Shown here: piece by piece, positions 7,804 through 14,793 of the stretch
Layout of the letters: each line of letters opens with the position of its first letter
Numbering within the stretch: the first letter of the stretch is position 1
Virus record (IMG/VR): IMGVR_UViG_3300022744_000079
Span: 1 to 29,351 of that record
DNA: 29,351 nucleotides
DNA from: a virus
Strand: one strand, 5' to 3'
Translations under genes and position numbers: made by a program
The notes under the pieces: generated by a model
The model's input: the letters and a program-made list of their open reading frames with translations, nothing else
Databases searched by the model: none
What the model was told of the DNA's origin: nothing

Positions 7804-8775
7804 TTATGGGGTGAGATTGGTGATTTTTGCCTGTGCAGTCGGAGCGCGAACGCTCAAGCAGCAGTCGGCGGTGATCATCACCTTCTCGCCGTCGCCGGTC
7901 TTAGCCAATTGGCTGGTCTGGAAACCATCCAAGAAAGCCAGATCCAGGTAGTCAGTGTTCAACACATACGCGGTGTCCGAGCCGGACAGCAGGTAGTGAG
8001 GCACAACAGACAGTGCACCGAAGTCAGACATGTATACGTCTGCACCGGCCACCACAGCGCCTTGCTGAGACTTGCCCTTGACTTCCAAACGGTTCTGCGC
8101 AATGCCAGAGAAGGCAGAGAACAACACCTTGTGGGCAGGAGAAACCACCAACATCTCAGCGAACTGGCCGCTGGTTGTGTAGATGTTCTGGCATGCGGTG
8201 TCCAACAGCGCCTTGGTGAAGGTACGGTTTGTGCCTGCAGTGATGGCGGTTGTAGGAGCGCCTGAAGTCCATGCAGGGGTAGCACCAGCGCCGTTGTGCA
8301 ACGGGTTGGACACGCACTGAACACCCAAGCCACCGGACTGGCCGGCGACGGAGGTGGTAGCCGCGATAGCGACCTGTGTGGGGGACAGCACCATGGCCTC
8401 GATGTCGCGCTTCAACTCCAACATCTTCTTGCCCTTGAGGTAGGGCATCTCAGCAGCACGGCCTGCCTTCTTCACGATATTGGCACGACGAGAAACGCCG
8501 ATTGCACCGTTGAAGATTTGCAAGTGATTGCCAAGACGGTTGGTCGAGGTTTGTGCAGCCAGGGATGCATCATCGCCGTCGATCATCTTGTTGGCTGCGT
8601 TAGCTGCTGCCAAGCTGTCGGTCTGCCACTCATGGAAGTCGGTCACGGCGGTGACGCGGCCCATAGCAGAGGTGATGGGAGTCTCGCTGGGCGAGGTGTT
8701 GAAGATTTTGTCGATCAGATCTTCGCGGTTACCTTTGAGGGAAGCCTTCTGATATAGGTTGGTTGGAACTGTCAT
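7804..8775 (-). CDS. Major capsid protein, SU10/DUF5309-like (HK97 fold)
   Basis: A 323-residue protein. The N-terminal third (NREDLIDKIFNTSPSETPITSAMGRVTAV, then FHEWQTDSLAAANAANKMIDGDDAS) carries the signature of the SU10 major-head/DUF5309 family: EDL..I.NxSPxETP, then a HEWQTD block. It continues with RLGNHLQIFNGAIGVSRRANIVKKAGR and a helix PYLKGKKMLELKRDIEAMVL, then the P-domain and A-domain strands. It assembles the icosahedral shell with the scaffold encoded just upstream. AGGAG lies eight bases before ATG 8773-8775. Only 15 bases separate it from the scaffold gene. The SU10 match is from recalled family pattern. Confidence 0.85.
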   Translation of the reverse strand: MTVPTNLYQKASLKGNREDLIDKIFNTSPSETPITSAMGRVTAVTDFHEWQTDSLAAANAANKMIDGDDASLAAQTSTNRLGNHLQIFNGAIGVSRRANIVKKAGRAAEMPYLKGKKMLELKRDIEAMVLSPTQVAIAATTSVAGQSGGLGVQCVSNPLHNGAGATPAWTSGAPTTAITAGTNRTFTKALLDTACQNIYTTSGQFAEMLVVSPAHKVLFSAFSGIAQNRLEVKGKSQQGAVVAGADVYMSDFGALSVVPHYLLSGSDTAYVLNTDYLDLAFLDGFQTSQLAKTGDGEKVMITADCCLSVRAPTAQAKITNLTP

Positions 8776-8790
8776 TTTGAAATGCTCCTG

Positions 8791-9765
8791 TTACCGCAGG
8801 TATGCGGCTAAATCGTTTAACTTCGCACGACCAGACTTGAACTTGTTGTCCAGGGCCTTGTCGATGCGCTCTTGCGCGGGTGCTTGTTGTCTGGATGGCA
8901 TGCGCGGTGCGCTCTGTGCTTTAGCCATCACTGCTGGCTTTTGAGCCTTCAGCGCCTGGTAAGCAACGGCGTCTTTCATAATCCGCACAAAACGATAGTC
9001 GTAGACCTGTGCAAGCTCCTCGTTTGTAAGCCCGTACTTCTCCACCACATCGCCGTAAATCTTCGACAACTTTGGCTTATCAATGCCTTCTTTAGATAGC
9101 TCCTGCCATGCCTGCGAGAACTGCGCCTGCCGCTGCTGCGCCAGTTGCTGATCTGCCTGCGCCTTTGCAGCTTGCTTTTCACCCTCGATCTGCTGATTGA
9201 GTTGGTTCAAGTAGTTGCTAATCTGGCGCTGTCGCTGGTTTTCCGCCACCCACTCTGCCGGGTTTGAGCTGGCAAGTTCTGCCATCTCTGCTTCAGACTT
9301 GATCCCAGCCATCTGCACAATTGCCGCCCGCGTTAATTCGGCCTGTGAGAGGTACTGACTGCGGATCTCTTCATGCTTTTGTGTCAGGAACTTAACCGCC
9401 TCATTCTCACGCTGTGCCAATGCCTGAGTCTTTTTGGTGTAGTCCTGCTGGCGCATCCATGACTTTGCGATTTCCTCGGTAGTGGCCTCCACCGTTTCAT
9501 CGCTGCCATCTTCGCCTTTCACCTTGAAGGTGATCTTGTCAACGGGTGCAGGCTCGTCCTCAAACTCACCCTCGTCGGGCGCGTCAGGGTCAATATCCTG
9601 TTCGTCGCTTGTAGCCTCTGCCGTGTCAGCTTCTTCGCTGGTGGCTTCTTCTACGTTTTGTGCTTCGTTTTCCTCTTCGTTGGAGTCCGTTTCCGGTGAT
9701 TCCGCGAGAAAAGAAGCGAGTTCAGCTAATCCACCTGATTCGGGTGCCGAGGCTTGTCCGTCCAT
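8791..9765 (-). CDS. Scaffolding protein
   Basis: A 324-residue protein. Residues 1-80 are extremely acidic (runs of Glu/Asp in SPETDSNEEENEAQNVEEAT, DPDAPDEGEFEDEPAPVD). Residues 80-115 hold a KITFKVKGEDGSDETVEATTEEIAKSWMRQQDYTKKTQ segment. The rest is Gln/Ala-rich coiled coil (NQQIEGEKQAAKAQADQQLAQQRQ), ending in a basic capsid-binding tail (KFKSGRAKLNDLAAYLR). This order of acidic head, Gln-rich helix and basic C-terminus is typical of phage scaffolds, and the position directly before the capsid gene fits. No protease motif is present. Confidence 0.8.
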   Translation of the reverse strand: MDGQASAPESGGLAELASFLAESPETDSNEEENEAQNVEEATSEEADTAEATSDEQDIDPDAPDEGEFEDEPAPVDKITFKVKGEDGSDETVEATTEEIAKSWMRQQDYTKKTQALAQRENEAVKFLTQKHEEIRSQYLSQAELTRAAIVQMAGIKSEAEMAELASSNPAEWVAENQRQRQISNYLNQLNQQIEGEKQAAKAQADQQLAQQRQAQFSQAWQELSKEGIDKPKLSKIYGDVVEKYGLTNEELAQVYDYRFVRIMKDAVAYQALKAQKPAVMAKAQSAPRMPSRQQAPAQERIDKALDNKFKSGRAKLNDLAAYLR

Positions 9766-9843
9766 GATGTGATCTTTCTAAAAGCCACCCCACAGCATGA
9801 GAGTGGCGCAATGGTGGGTGTCTATCCCACAACAGCTACATGC

Positions 9844-10155
9844 CTAGCCGATAACCCTGCGCATGAACTGCCGTGCAGGTGGTTCATCACGCAACTTGTC
9901 CAAATCAATCCTTCGCTGTGCGAAATTGCCGTTTTGAACCATGCCAATCAGCGTGGACTCAAATTTATCGGCCAGCTTCGCAAGCTGCAGCAGCAACACC
10001 TGTCCCTCCCGATCACGCACCGGGCAAGATTTCCACTGCTCCTGAACGGAGTTCTTGATGCTGGACATAGCCAGCTTGAATGCCTCGTTGTCCAGAACCG
10101 CCTGCGCCTCTCTGCCGCGCAGAACTTCCTTGTGGTCGATGTTGGTTACTGTCAT
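9844..10155 (-). CDS. Conserved-type phage protein of unknown function
   Basis: A 103-residue, mainly helical protein: EVLRGREAQAVLDNEAFKLAMSSIKNSVQEQWKSCPVRDREGQVLLLQLAKLADKFESTLIGMVQNG. The QEQWKxCPVRDxEGQxLLLQLxKxxDKFExxLxGM block is one I recall from unassigned small ORFs next to portal, scaffold and capsid genes of many phages. The start could be the ATG at 10153-10155 or an in-frame GTG two codons upstream; neither has a clear ribosome-binding site. The upstream motif copy C ends only seven bases before the ATG. It may be a head-assembly accessory. Confidence 0.65.
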   Translation of the reverse strand: MTVTNIDHKEVLRGREAQAVLDNEAFKLAMSSIKNSVQEQWKSCPVRDREGQVLLLQLAKLADKFESTLIGMVQNGNFAQRRIDLDKLRDEPPARQFMRRVIG

Positions 10156-10161
10156 TCTCAC

Positions 10162-10181
10162 ATTGTCGAAATTGGTAAAGG
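10162..10181 (-). promoter_or_regulatory. 20-bp boxA-like motif, copy C
   Basis: Minus-strand CCTTTACCAATTTCGACAAT, starting two bases past the TAG stop of gene 10183-10461. It fills the whole gap before gene 9844-10155, leaving almost no room for a separate ribosome-binding site. Confidence 0.7.
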
Positions 10182-10182
10182 G

Positions 10183-10461
10183 CTATTGCCCGCCGCCCAG
10201 CAGGCCGCCACCCATGCGGCTTCGGCGAACCAACTCGATCTGCTCTGGTGTCATGGCCTCTTCCGGCACGCCAGGGCGCATGTAGGGCTGCAGCGGAGAC
10301 GTTGCCAGTGCCAGGTTGGAGTAGTTGGAGAACATATCCTGCGCAACCTGTGCTGCGCGCTTTGACTGGTCTGTTGGGTGCATTACGAAGTTGCCTGCGT
10401 TCTGCGCAGCAGCCTTCATTGCCTCTATTATTGGATTGAAGTATTCATTCTTTGTCGCCAT
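10183..10461 (-). CDS. Small phage protein of unknown function
   Basis: A 92-residue protein beginning MATKNEYFNPIIEAMKAAAQNAG and ending RSRMGGGLLGGGQ. The first half is helical (QSKRAAQVAQDMFSNYSNL). The Pro-rich middle (LQPYMRPGVPEEAMTPEQIELVRR) and Gly-rich end resemble small virion-associated proteins. A perfect AGGAGG lies six bases before ATG 10459-10461, so translation should be strong. No domain is recognised. It is separated from the next upstream minus-strand gene by about 200 bases that carry an ORF on the other strand. Confidence 0.6.
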   Translation of the reverse strand: MATKNEYFNPIIEAMKAAAQNAGNFVMHPTDQSKRAAQVAQDMFSNYSNLALATSPLQPYMRPGVPEEAMTPEQIELVRRSRMGGGLLGGGQ

Positions 10462-10464
10462 AAT
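10436..10464 (+). promoter_or_regulatory. Possible sigma70 promoter for the plus-strand membrane ORF
   Basis: TTGAAG (10436-10441), a 17-base spacer, then CATAAT (10459-10464), inside the 5' end of a minus-strand gene. The expected start of transcription is only a few bases before ATG 10473, so the transcript would be nearly leaderless. This is a pattern match only. Confidence 0.35.
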
Positions 10465-10472
10465 TGCCTCCT

Positions 10473-10679
10473 ATGTCCGTCACCCAGCGTTACTGGCTAA
10501 CCTTCGCACCTGGCTTGATCATTGCCGGGTTCTTTAGCGTCCAGTTGATGTTCGCGTTCTTCACCGTTACATACCTGGCCTACTTTGCCCACCGTAAACA
10601 GTGGACAATCTGGCAATTCGCTTGGCGCGCAACCGCTATGGCGTTTGCTGCATTCATGTTCGTCTGCCTCACAAGCTAA
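10473..10679 (+). CDS. Possible small two-TM membrane protein encoded against the late operon
   Basis: A 68-residue ORF with two clear hydrophobic segments (FAPGLIIAGFFSVQLMFAFF, about residues 10-35, and WRATAMAFAAFMFVCL near the C-terminus) separated by a charged turn (HRKQ). It exactly fills the only gap on the minus strand, between the end of gene 10669-11385 and the start of gene 10183-10461, and overlaps the former by 11 bases at its 3' end. There is no plus-strand ribosome-binding site; the CCTCCT just before it is the complement of the neighbour's site. A promoter-like sequence lies just upstream. A holin or a moron membrane protein are possibilities. It could also be a chance ORF. 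Confidence 0.45.
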   Translation: MSVTQRYWLTFAPGLIIAGFFSVQLMFAFFTVTYLAYFAHRKQWTIWQFAWRATAMAFAAFMFVCLTS

Positions 10680-11385
10680 GTAGCAACAGATCCAGATCAT
10701 CTTCCTCCTGCATCGCCATTGCCATCTGATGCACATGCAGTACTTTTTCCCAATCCTGCGCCGCCACCAGCGATGGCATGTCAACCTGTACACCGAAGCG
10801 CACAGCAACATCTGCAAGCCTGTCAATCTCAATTGTCTGGACTGGTAAAGCCTCACGACTGAAAACACGCTCCCGCAGGCGTTTTCGTGCCCTGCGCGAT
10901 GTCCTTTGAGCCTGCTCAACTGCTTCTTGGGCGGCTTTTTCTGCCTCGATGAAGGCGTCGGCCTCTTGCGCGGTGGCGAAGATGTGTAGCTTCTTTCCCC
11001 TGCGCACGTACCATGGACGCAGCTCGATCTCGTTGCTGGCAGACTTTGCCTCCCCACTCCATGAAAGTGTCGCGCTTGCCCCAGTGATGGAGTAGCTTCC
11101 TTGGCTTGCAGTGAGCGTGTAGCTCTGTGGGCCTCCACCTGTCTTTGTAAGTACCGCGCTGCCACCAGACAGCGAATAACCACCTGCCAGTGCAGACAGC
11201 GTGCGCGACACCTTCAGGCTTGCAGATCCACCTGTGAGGCTGTAGCTGCCAGCGTTGGCGGTGATCTTCCTGCCGACTGTTAGCGATGCAGACCCGCCAG
11301 TTAAGGTGTACACACCAGCGTTGGCCGTCAGCGTGTAGCTTGTCGCCCCTCCTGTGGGCTGGTTAAATAGTACGAGCAGCGTCAT
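10669..11385 (-). CDS. Repeat-containing virion protein
   Basis: A 238-residue protein. Residues about 15-110 consist of four to five imperfect repeats of roughly 20 residues with the pattern Y-T/S-L-T-A-x-A-G-x-Y-S/T-L-T/S-G-G-S-A-x-L, which suggests stacked beta hairpins. A linker (ELRPWYVRRGKKLHIFATAQEADAF) joins them to a long Glu/Ala/Arg-rich helix (residues about 145-180) and an acidic, leucine-rich end (MQEEDDLDLLLLSL). GGGGG lies nine bases before ATG 11383-11385. Similar repeat proteins occur in phage structural modules and may be fibre or surface proteins. The function is not known. Confidence 0.65.
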   Translation of the reverse strand: MTLLVLFNQPTGGATSYTLTANAGVYTLTGGSASLTVGRKITANAGSYSLTGGSASLKVSRTLSALAGGYSLSGGSAVLTKTGGGPQSYTLTASQGSYSITGASATLSWSGEAKSASNEIELRPWYVRRGKKLHIFATAQEADAFIEAEKAAQEAVEQAQRTSRRARKRLRERVFSREALPVQTIEIDRLADVAVRFGVQVDMPSLVAAQDWEKVLHVHQMAMAMQEEDDLDLLLLSL

Positions 11386-11403
11386 GTCTGCTGCCCCCTT
11401 CTA

Positions 11404-11724
11404 CTATGGGTTAGCTGCGATCTGTGCTTGACGGACAATGGCCAAGATGGACAGGAAAGTCTTGTTCAGCGATGTGTCAGCGCCAAGTGGCGCGGCAGTG
11501 ACCGGGCTGACCAGCGGAATGGGGTCGTCGCCGTTCGCCTTCAGGTTCAGCTTCAGCAGCATGGGCGCCAGCGGCTGGATGGAGCGCGTAGACCCATCGG
11601 CAAGCACCACGGCCAGCGACTGGTAAATAGTCGCCTCGGGGATGCCAGTCGAATCGGGGTAGTCGATCTCGATGCGGTGCGCCCGAACGAACGGGACGCC
11701 AACTTGTGATGCGTCGTAGTTCAT
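11404..11724 (-). CDS. Small phage structural-module protein of unknown function
   Basis: A 106-residue protein starting MNYDASQVGVPFVRAHRIEIDYPDS. The frame is open 26 codons further upstream, but the ATG at 11722-11724 overlaps the preceding stop as TGATG, and the extra N-terminal stretch (Cys/Arg-rich) is just the shadow of the upstream gene. The middle (ATIYQSLAVVLADGSTRSIQPLAPMLLKL) is beta-rich, and the end is helical. The pattern of an early tyrosine-rich strand followed by a DGS turn is seen in small baseplate or tail proteins, but I cannot assign a family. Confidence 0.65.
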   Translation of the reverse strand: MNYDASQVGVPFVRAHRIEIDYPDSTGIPEATIYQSLAVVLADGSTRSIQPLAPMLLKLNLKANGDDPIPLVSPVTAAPLGADTSLNKTFLSILAIVRQAQIAANP

Positions 11725-12341
11725 CAGACTGGTACCTCTTCCCACATCAGGCCGATGGTTGCAGCGGCAGCAGCAGATGCAGCGCCCAATGCAGCCAAAC
11801 AAATAAGCGACTGAGGTGGCACAACGATGGAGCCTTCAAAGTCCATCACAACGCTGTCAATTCCGGTGGTGGCGATTGCTGCAGTGTTATGCAGGATTGG
11901 GAACATCAGTGTAGGCGTGCCTACTACGGTGCCGATGTTGTATGCAGTACCTGCTGATGCAGAGCCATTGATGAAGTTATTGCCCGTTGCTGTGGCAGCT
12001 GTGGTGGTGGTTGGAGCCGACACCTGACCAGACAAGCGAGCAAGAGCCACGCCGGTCATGGTTGCAGATGTCACGGTGACTTGCAACGAAACCTTGAGCA
12101 GAACGAGGTTTACAGTTGACGATCCATTCCACAAGATCGCGCCAGTCATTGCTGTGCCGACTAATGGAAGTGCCACTCCCTGATGGAATGAGTGAAACAC
12201 GTTCTTGCGGTATGTCTGCTCATAGTAGCGTCCGTGTAGTTCGCTGACGACCAGATCGCCAAGTTGCCCTGAGCGCAATGCTGTATTAACCCCTGCAGCG
12301 GTTGATGAAATTGGGCCGACTTGTGCCTGTTGTAGTGCCAT
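11724..12341 (-). CDS. Virion structural protein of unknown family
   Basis: A 205-residue protein. The N-terminus GVNTALRSGQLGDLVVSELHGRYYEQTYRKNVFHS is a strongly conserved-looking head, as in phage proteins I recall from structural modules. It is followed by a beta-rich, Ala/Thr/Gly-rich body (ATMTGVALARLSGQVSAPTTTTAATATGNNF, SVVMDFEGSIVVPPQSLICLAAL) and ends MWEEVPV. AAGGAG lies six bases before ATG 12339-12341. The composition fits a jelly-roll-like surface or fibre protein. The next gene starts within its stop codon. Confidence 0.65.
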   Translation of the reverse strand: MALQQAQVGPISSTAAGVNTALRSGQLGDLVVSELHGRYYEQTYRKNVFHSFHQGVALPLVGTAMTGAILWNGSSTVNLVLLKVSLQVTVTSATMTGVALARLSGQVSAPTTTTAATATGNNFINGSASAGTAYNIGTVVGTPTLMFPILHNTAAIATTGIDSVVMDFEGSIVVPPQSLICLAALGAASAAAAATIGLMWEEVPV

Positions 12342-12350
12342 GATTGCTCC

Positions 12351-14060
12351 TTATGCGTAAGCGTAATTGAGAAGAACCGCGCCAGCAGTGGTTGCGGTGT
12401 TGTCTGTGAGAGATGATCCAGTTGTGATTGCGAAGCTGATACCAGTTCCACCAATGCACAGTCCAAGGTCGTTAATTTCAAGCGGCAAAATACCGTTTGC
12501 GGGAATTGCGAAGTTCAGCGTCGCGGAGGTAGTCCCCATCGTCACCGATGCTGATGGCAGTGCGAACAGTTTTAGGTACTGAATTGATGCCGTGGTATTT
12601 ACCGCAGACATGAAATAGATTCGCCCCAGAGAGCCTTTAATCTGTGTCAGATTGTTAGATGCTGCACTTACAAGTGTGCCAACTGTTGTTCCGTTGGTAG
12701 CGCCCGATGCATTGATTGCAGACACAGCTGCAACGTTGGTGATAGACCCCAGAGATGTAGACAATCCTATAACTGGCGTTATCGTGGCCCTGTTCCCATA
12801 CACCAAGGCATAGGTTGGCAATGTTCCGGTTGTCGCCAGCGACATAACAAGCCGGAAGTACCGCGCATAAACTGGCGTTGCCTTAAATCCGACGCCAGTG
12901 GTTGCTGTTGTTCCTGCCGCAGACGTTGCTGTGTCAATCCAGTTCGCGTTAGAACTCCACACAGCTCCATCATTTGACCACTGCCCTGAGATATTGCCGG
13001 TGGTTCCGATCTGGGTCTGAATCAGTAGAGAACTGTAGTTAACACAGTCCACCACACACAGCACCTGATTGATCGGGATTACTCCAAACCCACGGTACTC
13101 ACCAATCAACGCCATCGCAGGCTGAGCAATCTTCGAAACAGTGGTATCACTCAGCTCTGTGTACAGGGGCGCATTGTTCGCCTTATCCATCGCAAGCGAT
13201 AGCCTGTCGCTTGCATCGGTAGCCTGACTTACACGACCTACTGCCGTGAGCACAACCGTACCAACGACAGCTGTTAGCACAAACCGCAGGTAACGCCCGT
13301 TAGGACGGATGACGTATACACCAGAACCTGTCACGTTTTCCCGCAGAGACACATCATCAGACTCAATGGACATGACGGTATGCCAGTCTGTAGAAAGTCC
13401 GGTGTTGCTGCCCTCGAAATACCCGTTGCCCTGCCACACACCGCCAAGCTGGACAACCACAGTGCCATAACCGGCGGTGTCCATATTGGATGACGTACCC
13501 GCTGCGCTAAATGTCTGCGACAGTAGCTGCACGCAATCCGCGTTTGCTACAGGCAATCGCCCAGAGCCATCCGAGCTAGGCAGTGAGCCATACGCTGTAT
13601 TAAGGCTAAAAGTTGTTGTTGTCGCGGTGCCTGTGTTCTTGGCCGTGACATTGACGTAGTTACCATTCAACGCGAATGAAGCACTAAGACCTTGGTTTGC
13701 CGCGACGTAATAAATGATGTCAGGAACAGCCTGCGTTCCACCAGCGTCGATGTACTGTTTGACAGTCAGCGTAATAGGCTGATCGGACACCAGCAGCAGT
13801 GAAATACTTGGCTGGTCTAGTGCTGTCTCAATGACACCGGTAAATGTCGCATTGGACGCAAGTTGCGCACTGGATGTGTTGTTTGAACTGAATCGAAAAA
13901 TCGAAGCGTTCATTGATGTCGGCAGCGGATTTGTTGCCGTTACATCCCCTGCAACGCCATCCACCCCCCACGCGGGTTTTACACGCTGGTACTGAACACC
14001 GCCGATGTCGTCTGTGGCTACAACGCCGCCTGTGCCGGGTAGGGTTACGTTATCAGCCAT
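12351..14060 (-). CDS. Large virion structural protein (surface/tail-type), unknown family
   Basis: A 569-residue protein starting MADNVTLPGTGGVVATDDIGGVQYQRVKPAWG. This N-terminus, TLPGTGxxVAxDDIGGVQxQRVK, is one I recall from large structural proteins of unrelated podo- and siphoviruses. The rest is dominated by Ser/Thr/Gly/Val beta strands with several DGSG, SGTG and GTTA turns (NTGTATTTTFSLNTAYG, GSGVYVIRPNGRYLRFVL), as in beta-sandwich or beta-helix fibres. The start follows the stop of a small remnant coding tail (14064-14096). A surface or tail role is likely; no enzyme motif is seen. Confidence 0.7.
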   Translation of the reverse strand: MADNVTLPGTGGVVATDDIGGVQYQRVKPAWGVDGVAGDVTATNPLPTSMNASIFRFSSNNTSSAQLASNATFTGVIETALDQPSISLLLVSDQPITLTVKQYIDAGGTQAVPDIIYYVAANQGLSASFALNGNYVNVTAKNTGTATTTTFSLNTAYGSLPSSDGSGRLPVANADCVQLLSQTFSAAGTSSNMDTAGYGTVVVQLGGVWQGNGYFEGSNTGLSTDWHTVMSIESDDVSLRENVTGSGVYVIRPNGRYLRFVLTAVVGTVVLTAVGRVSQATDASDRLSLAMDKANNAPLYTELSDTTVSKIAQPAMALIGEYRGFGVIPINQVLCVVDCVNYSSLLIQTQIGTTGNISGQWSNDGAVWSSNANWIDTATSAAGTTATTGVGFKATPVYARYFRLVMSLATTGTLPTYALVYGNRATITPVIGLSTSLGSITNVAAVSAINASGATNGTTVGTLVSAASNNLTQIKGSLGRIYFMSAVNTTASIQYLKLFALPSASVTMGTTSATLNFAIPANGILPLEINDLGLCIGGTGISFAITTGSSLTDNTATTAGAVLLNYAYA

Positions 14061-14063
14061 CGC

Positions 14064-14096
14064 TTATGCCGCCGTGAATACATTGCCAGAGAATGT
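14064..14096 (-). repeat. Second copy of the gene ending SGNVFTA, left of the HNH insertion
   Basis: On the minus strand this encodes T-F-S-G-N-V-F-T-A-A-stop. The ending of gene 14731-15141 encodes T-W-S-G-N-V-F-T-A-S-stop. The two 33-base segments agree at 24 positions, and five of the nine differences are synonymous third bases. They lie on either side of the antisense HNH gene. The same frame is open to an ATG at 14157-14159 (31 codons in total), so a tiny independent gene is an alternative reading. Confidence 0.6.
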
Positions 14097-14111
14097 GTTA
14101 TACGTTATACT
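14083..14111 (+). promoter_or_regulatory. Sigma70-type promoter for the antisense HNH gene
   Basis: TTGCCA (14083-14088), a 17-base spacer, then TATACT (14106-14111): five of six matches to each consensus box with ideal spacing. The start of translation is 35 bases downstream of the -10 box. It lies within the duplicated gene ending, so the HNH gene would be expressed against late transcription from its own promoter. Confidence 0.6.
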
Positions 14112-14145
14112 GTGTAACATATTAAGCGCCACTCCATAGGTTGTT

Positions 14146-14793
14146 ATGCCAAAACTCATTGATCTGTCCGGTAGAAAATTTGGAAGGCTCACAGCTGTGT
14201 CCAAATGTGCGAACGAATCTCGCAATGTTTATTGGAACGTTGTTTGTGAATGCGGAAACTCCAAGTCCGTTATGGGGCAGTCCCTCAGGAACGGAATGAC
14301 TACATCCTGTGGATGCCTTCACAGAGAGGCTATTACCAAGCACGGAATGACCGGAACCCATGAATTCACGGTTTGGCAAATGATGATCCAGAGGTGCTAC
14401 AACCCTAACGCTACCAGCTACGATGTTTACGGTGGTGCTGGAATAACTATGAGCGATAGCTGGAAAGAGAGCTTTGTTAACTTTATTGCCGATATGGGAA
14501 TTGCACCAACCAAAAATCACACCGTTGACAGAATTGACAACAGCCTTGGCTACTCCAAAGAGAATTGCAAGTGGGCAACACCTCTTGAGCAAGGAGTTAA
14601 CAAACGAAACAATCACATCATTTCCTTAAATGGTGAGTCAATGACACTAGGGCAGTGGTGCAGAAAGTTAGGCATTCCAAAATCAACCGTCATGAACAGG
14701 TTAAGTCGTGGTAAATCTGTCGAAGAAGCATTAAGAAGCGGTAAACACATTTCCAGACCATGTGAAAGTAAAAGTGTCTCCAGAAGCCAATGA
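14146..14793 (+). CDS. HNH homing-type endonuclease (antisense insertion)
   Basis: A 215-residue protein. Residues 34-57 hold paired CxC and CGC cysteines (CECGN ... TSCGCL), a treble-clef-like zinc site. Residues 66-113 have the HGM...W..M..RCYNP.....Y..YGG.GI...W..SF..F pattern, and 125-146 the HTVDRIDNSLGYSKENCKWAT HNH core. The C-terminal part (MTLGQWCRKLGIPKSTVMNRLSRGKSVEEAL) is a NUMOD/helix-turn-helix-like segment. It is the opposite strand from every neighbouring late gene. Its last 21 codons are antisense to the final codons of gene 14731-15141. Only a weak AGG precedes ATG 14146. The residues after the SVEEAL segment (about the last 20) may be incidental read-through into target-derived sequence. 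Confidence 0.9.
   Translation: MPKLIDLSGRKFGRLTAVSKCANESRNVYWNVVCECGNSKSVMGQSLRNGMTTSCGCLHREAITKHGMTGTHEFTVWQMMIQRCYNPNATSYDVYGGAGITMSDSWKESFVNFIADMGIAPTKNHTVDRIDNSLGYSKENCKWATPLEQGVNKRNNHIISLNGESMTLGQWCRKLGIPKSTVMNRLSRGKSVEEALRSGKHISRPCESKSVSRSQ

Noticed and set aside
10497-11183. Long minus-strand frame of 228 codons over the repeat protein
   Set aside because: It is an Arg/Ser/Cys-rich shadow frame of gene 10669-11385 and has no ribosome-binding site or recognisable content.
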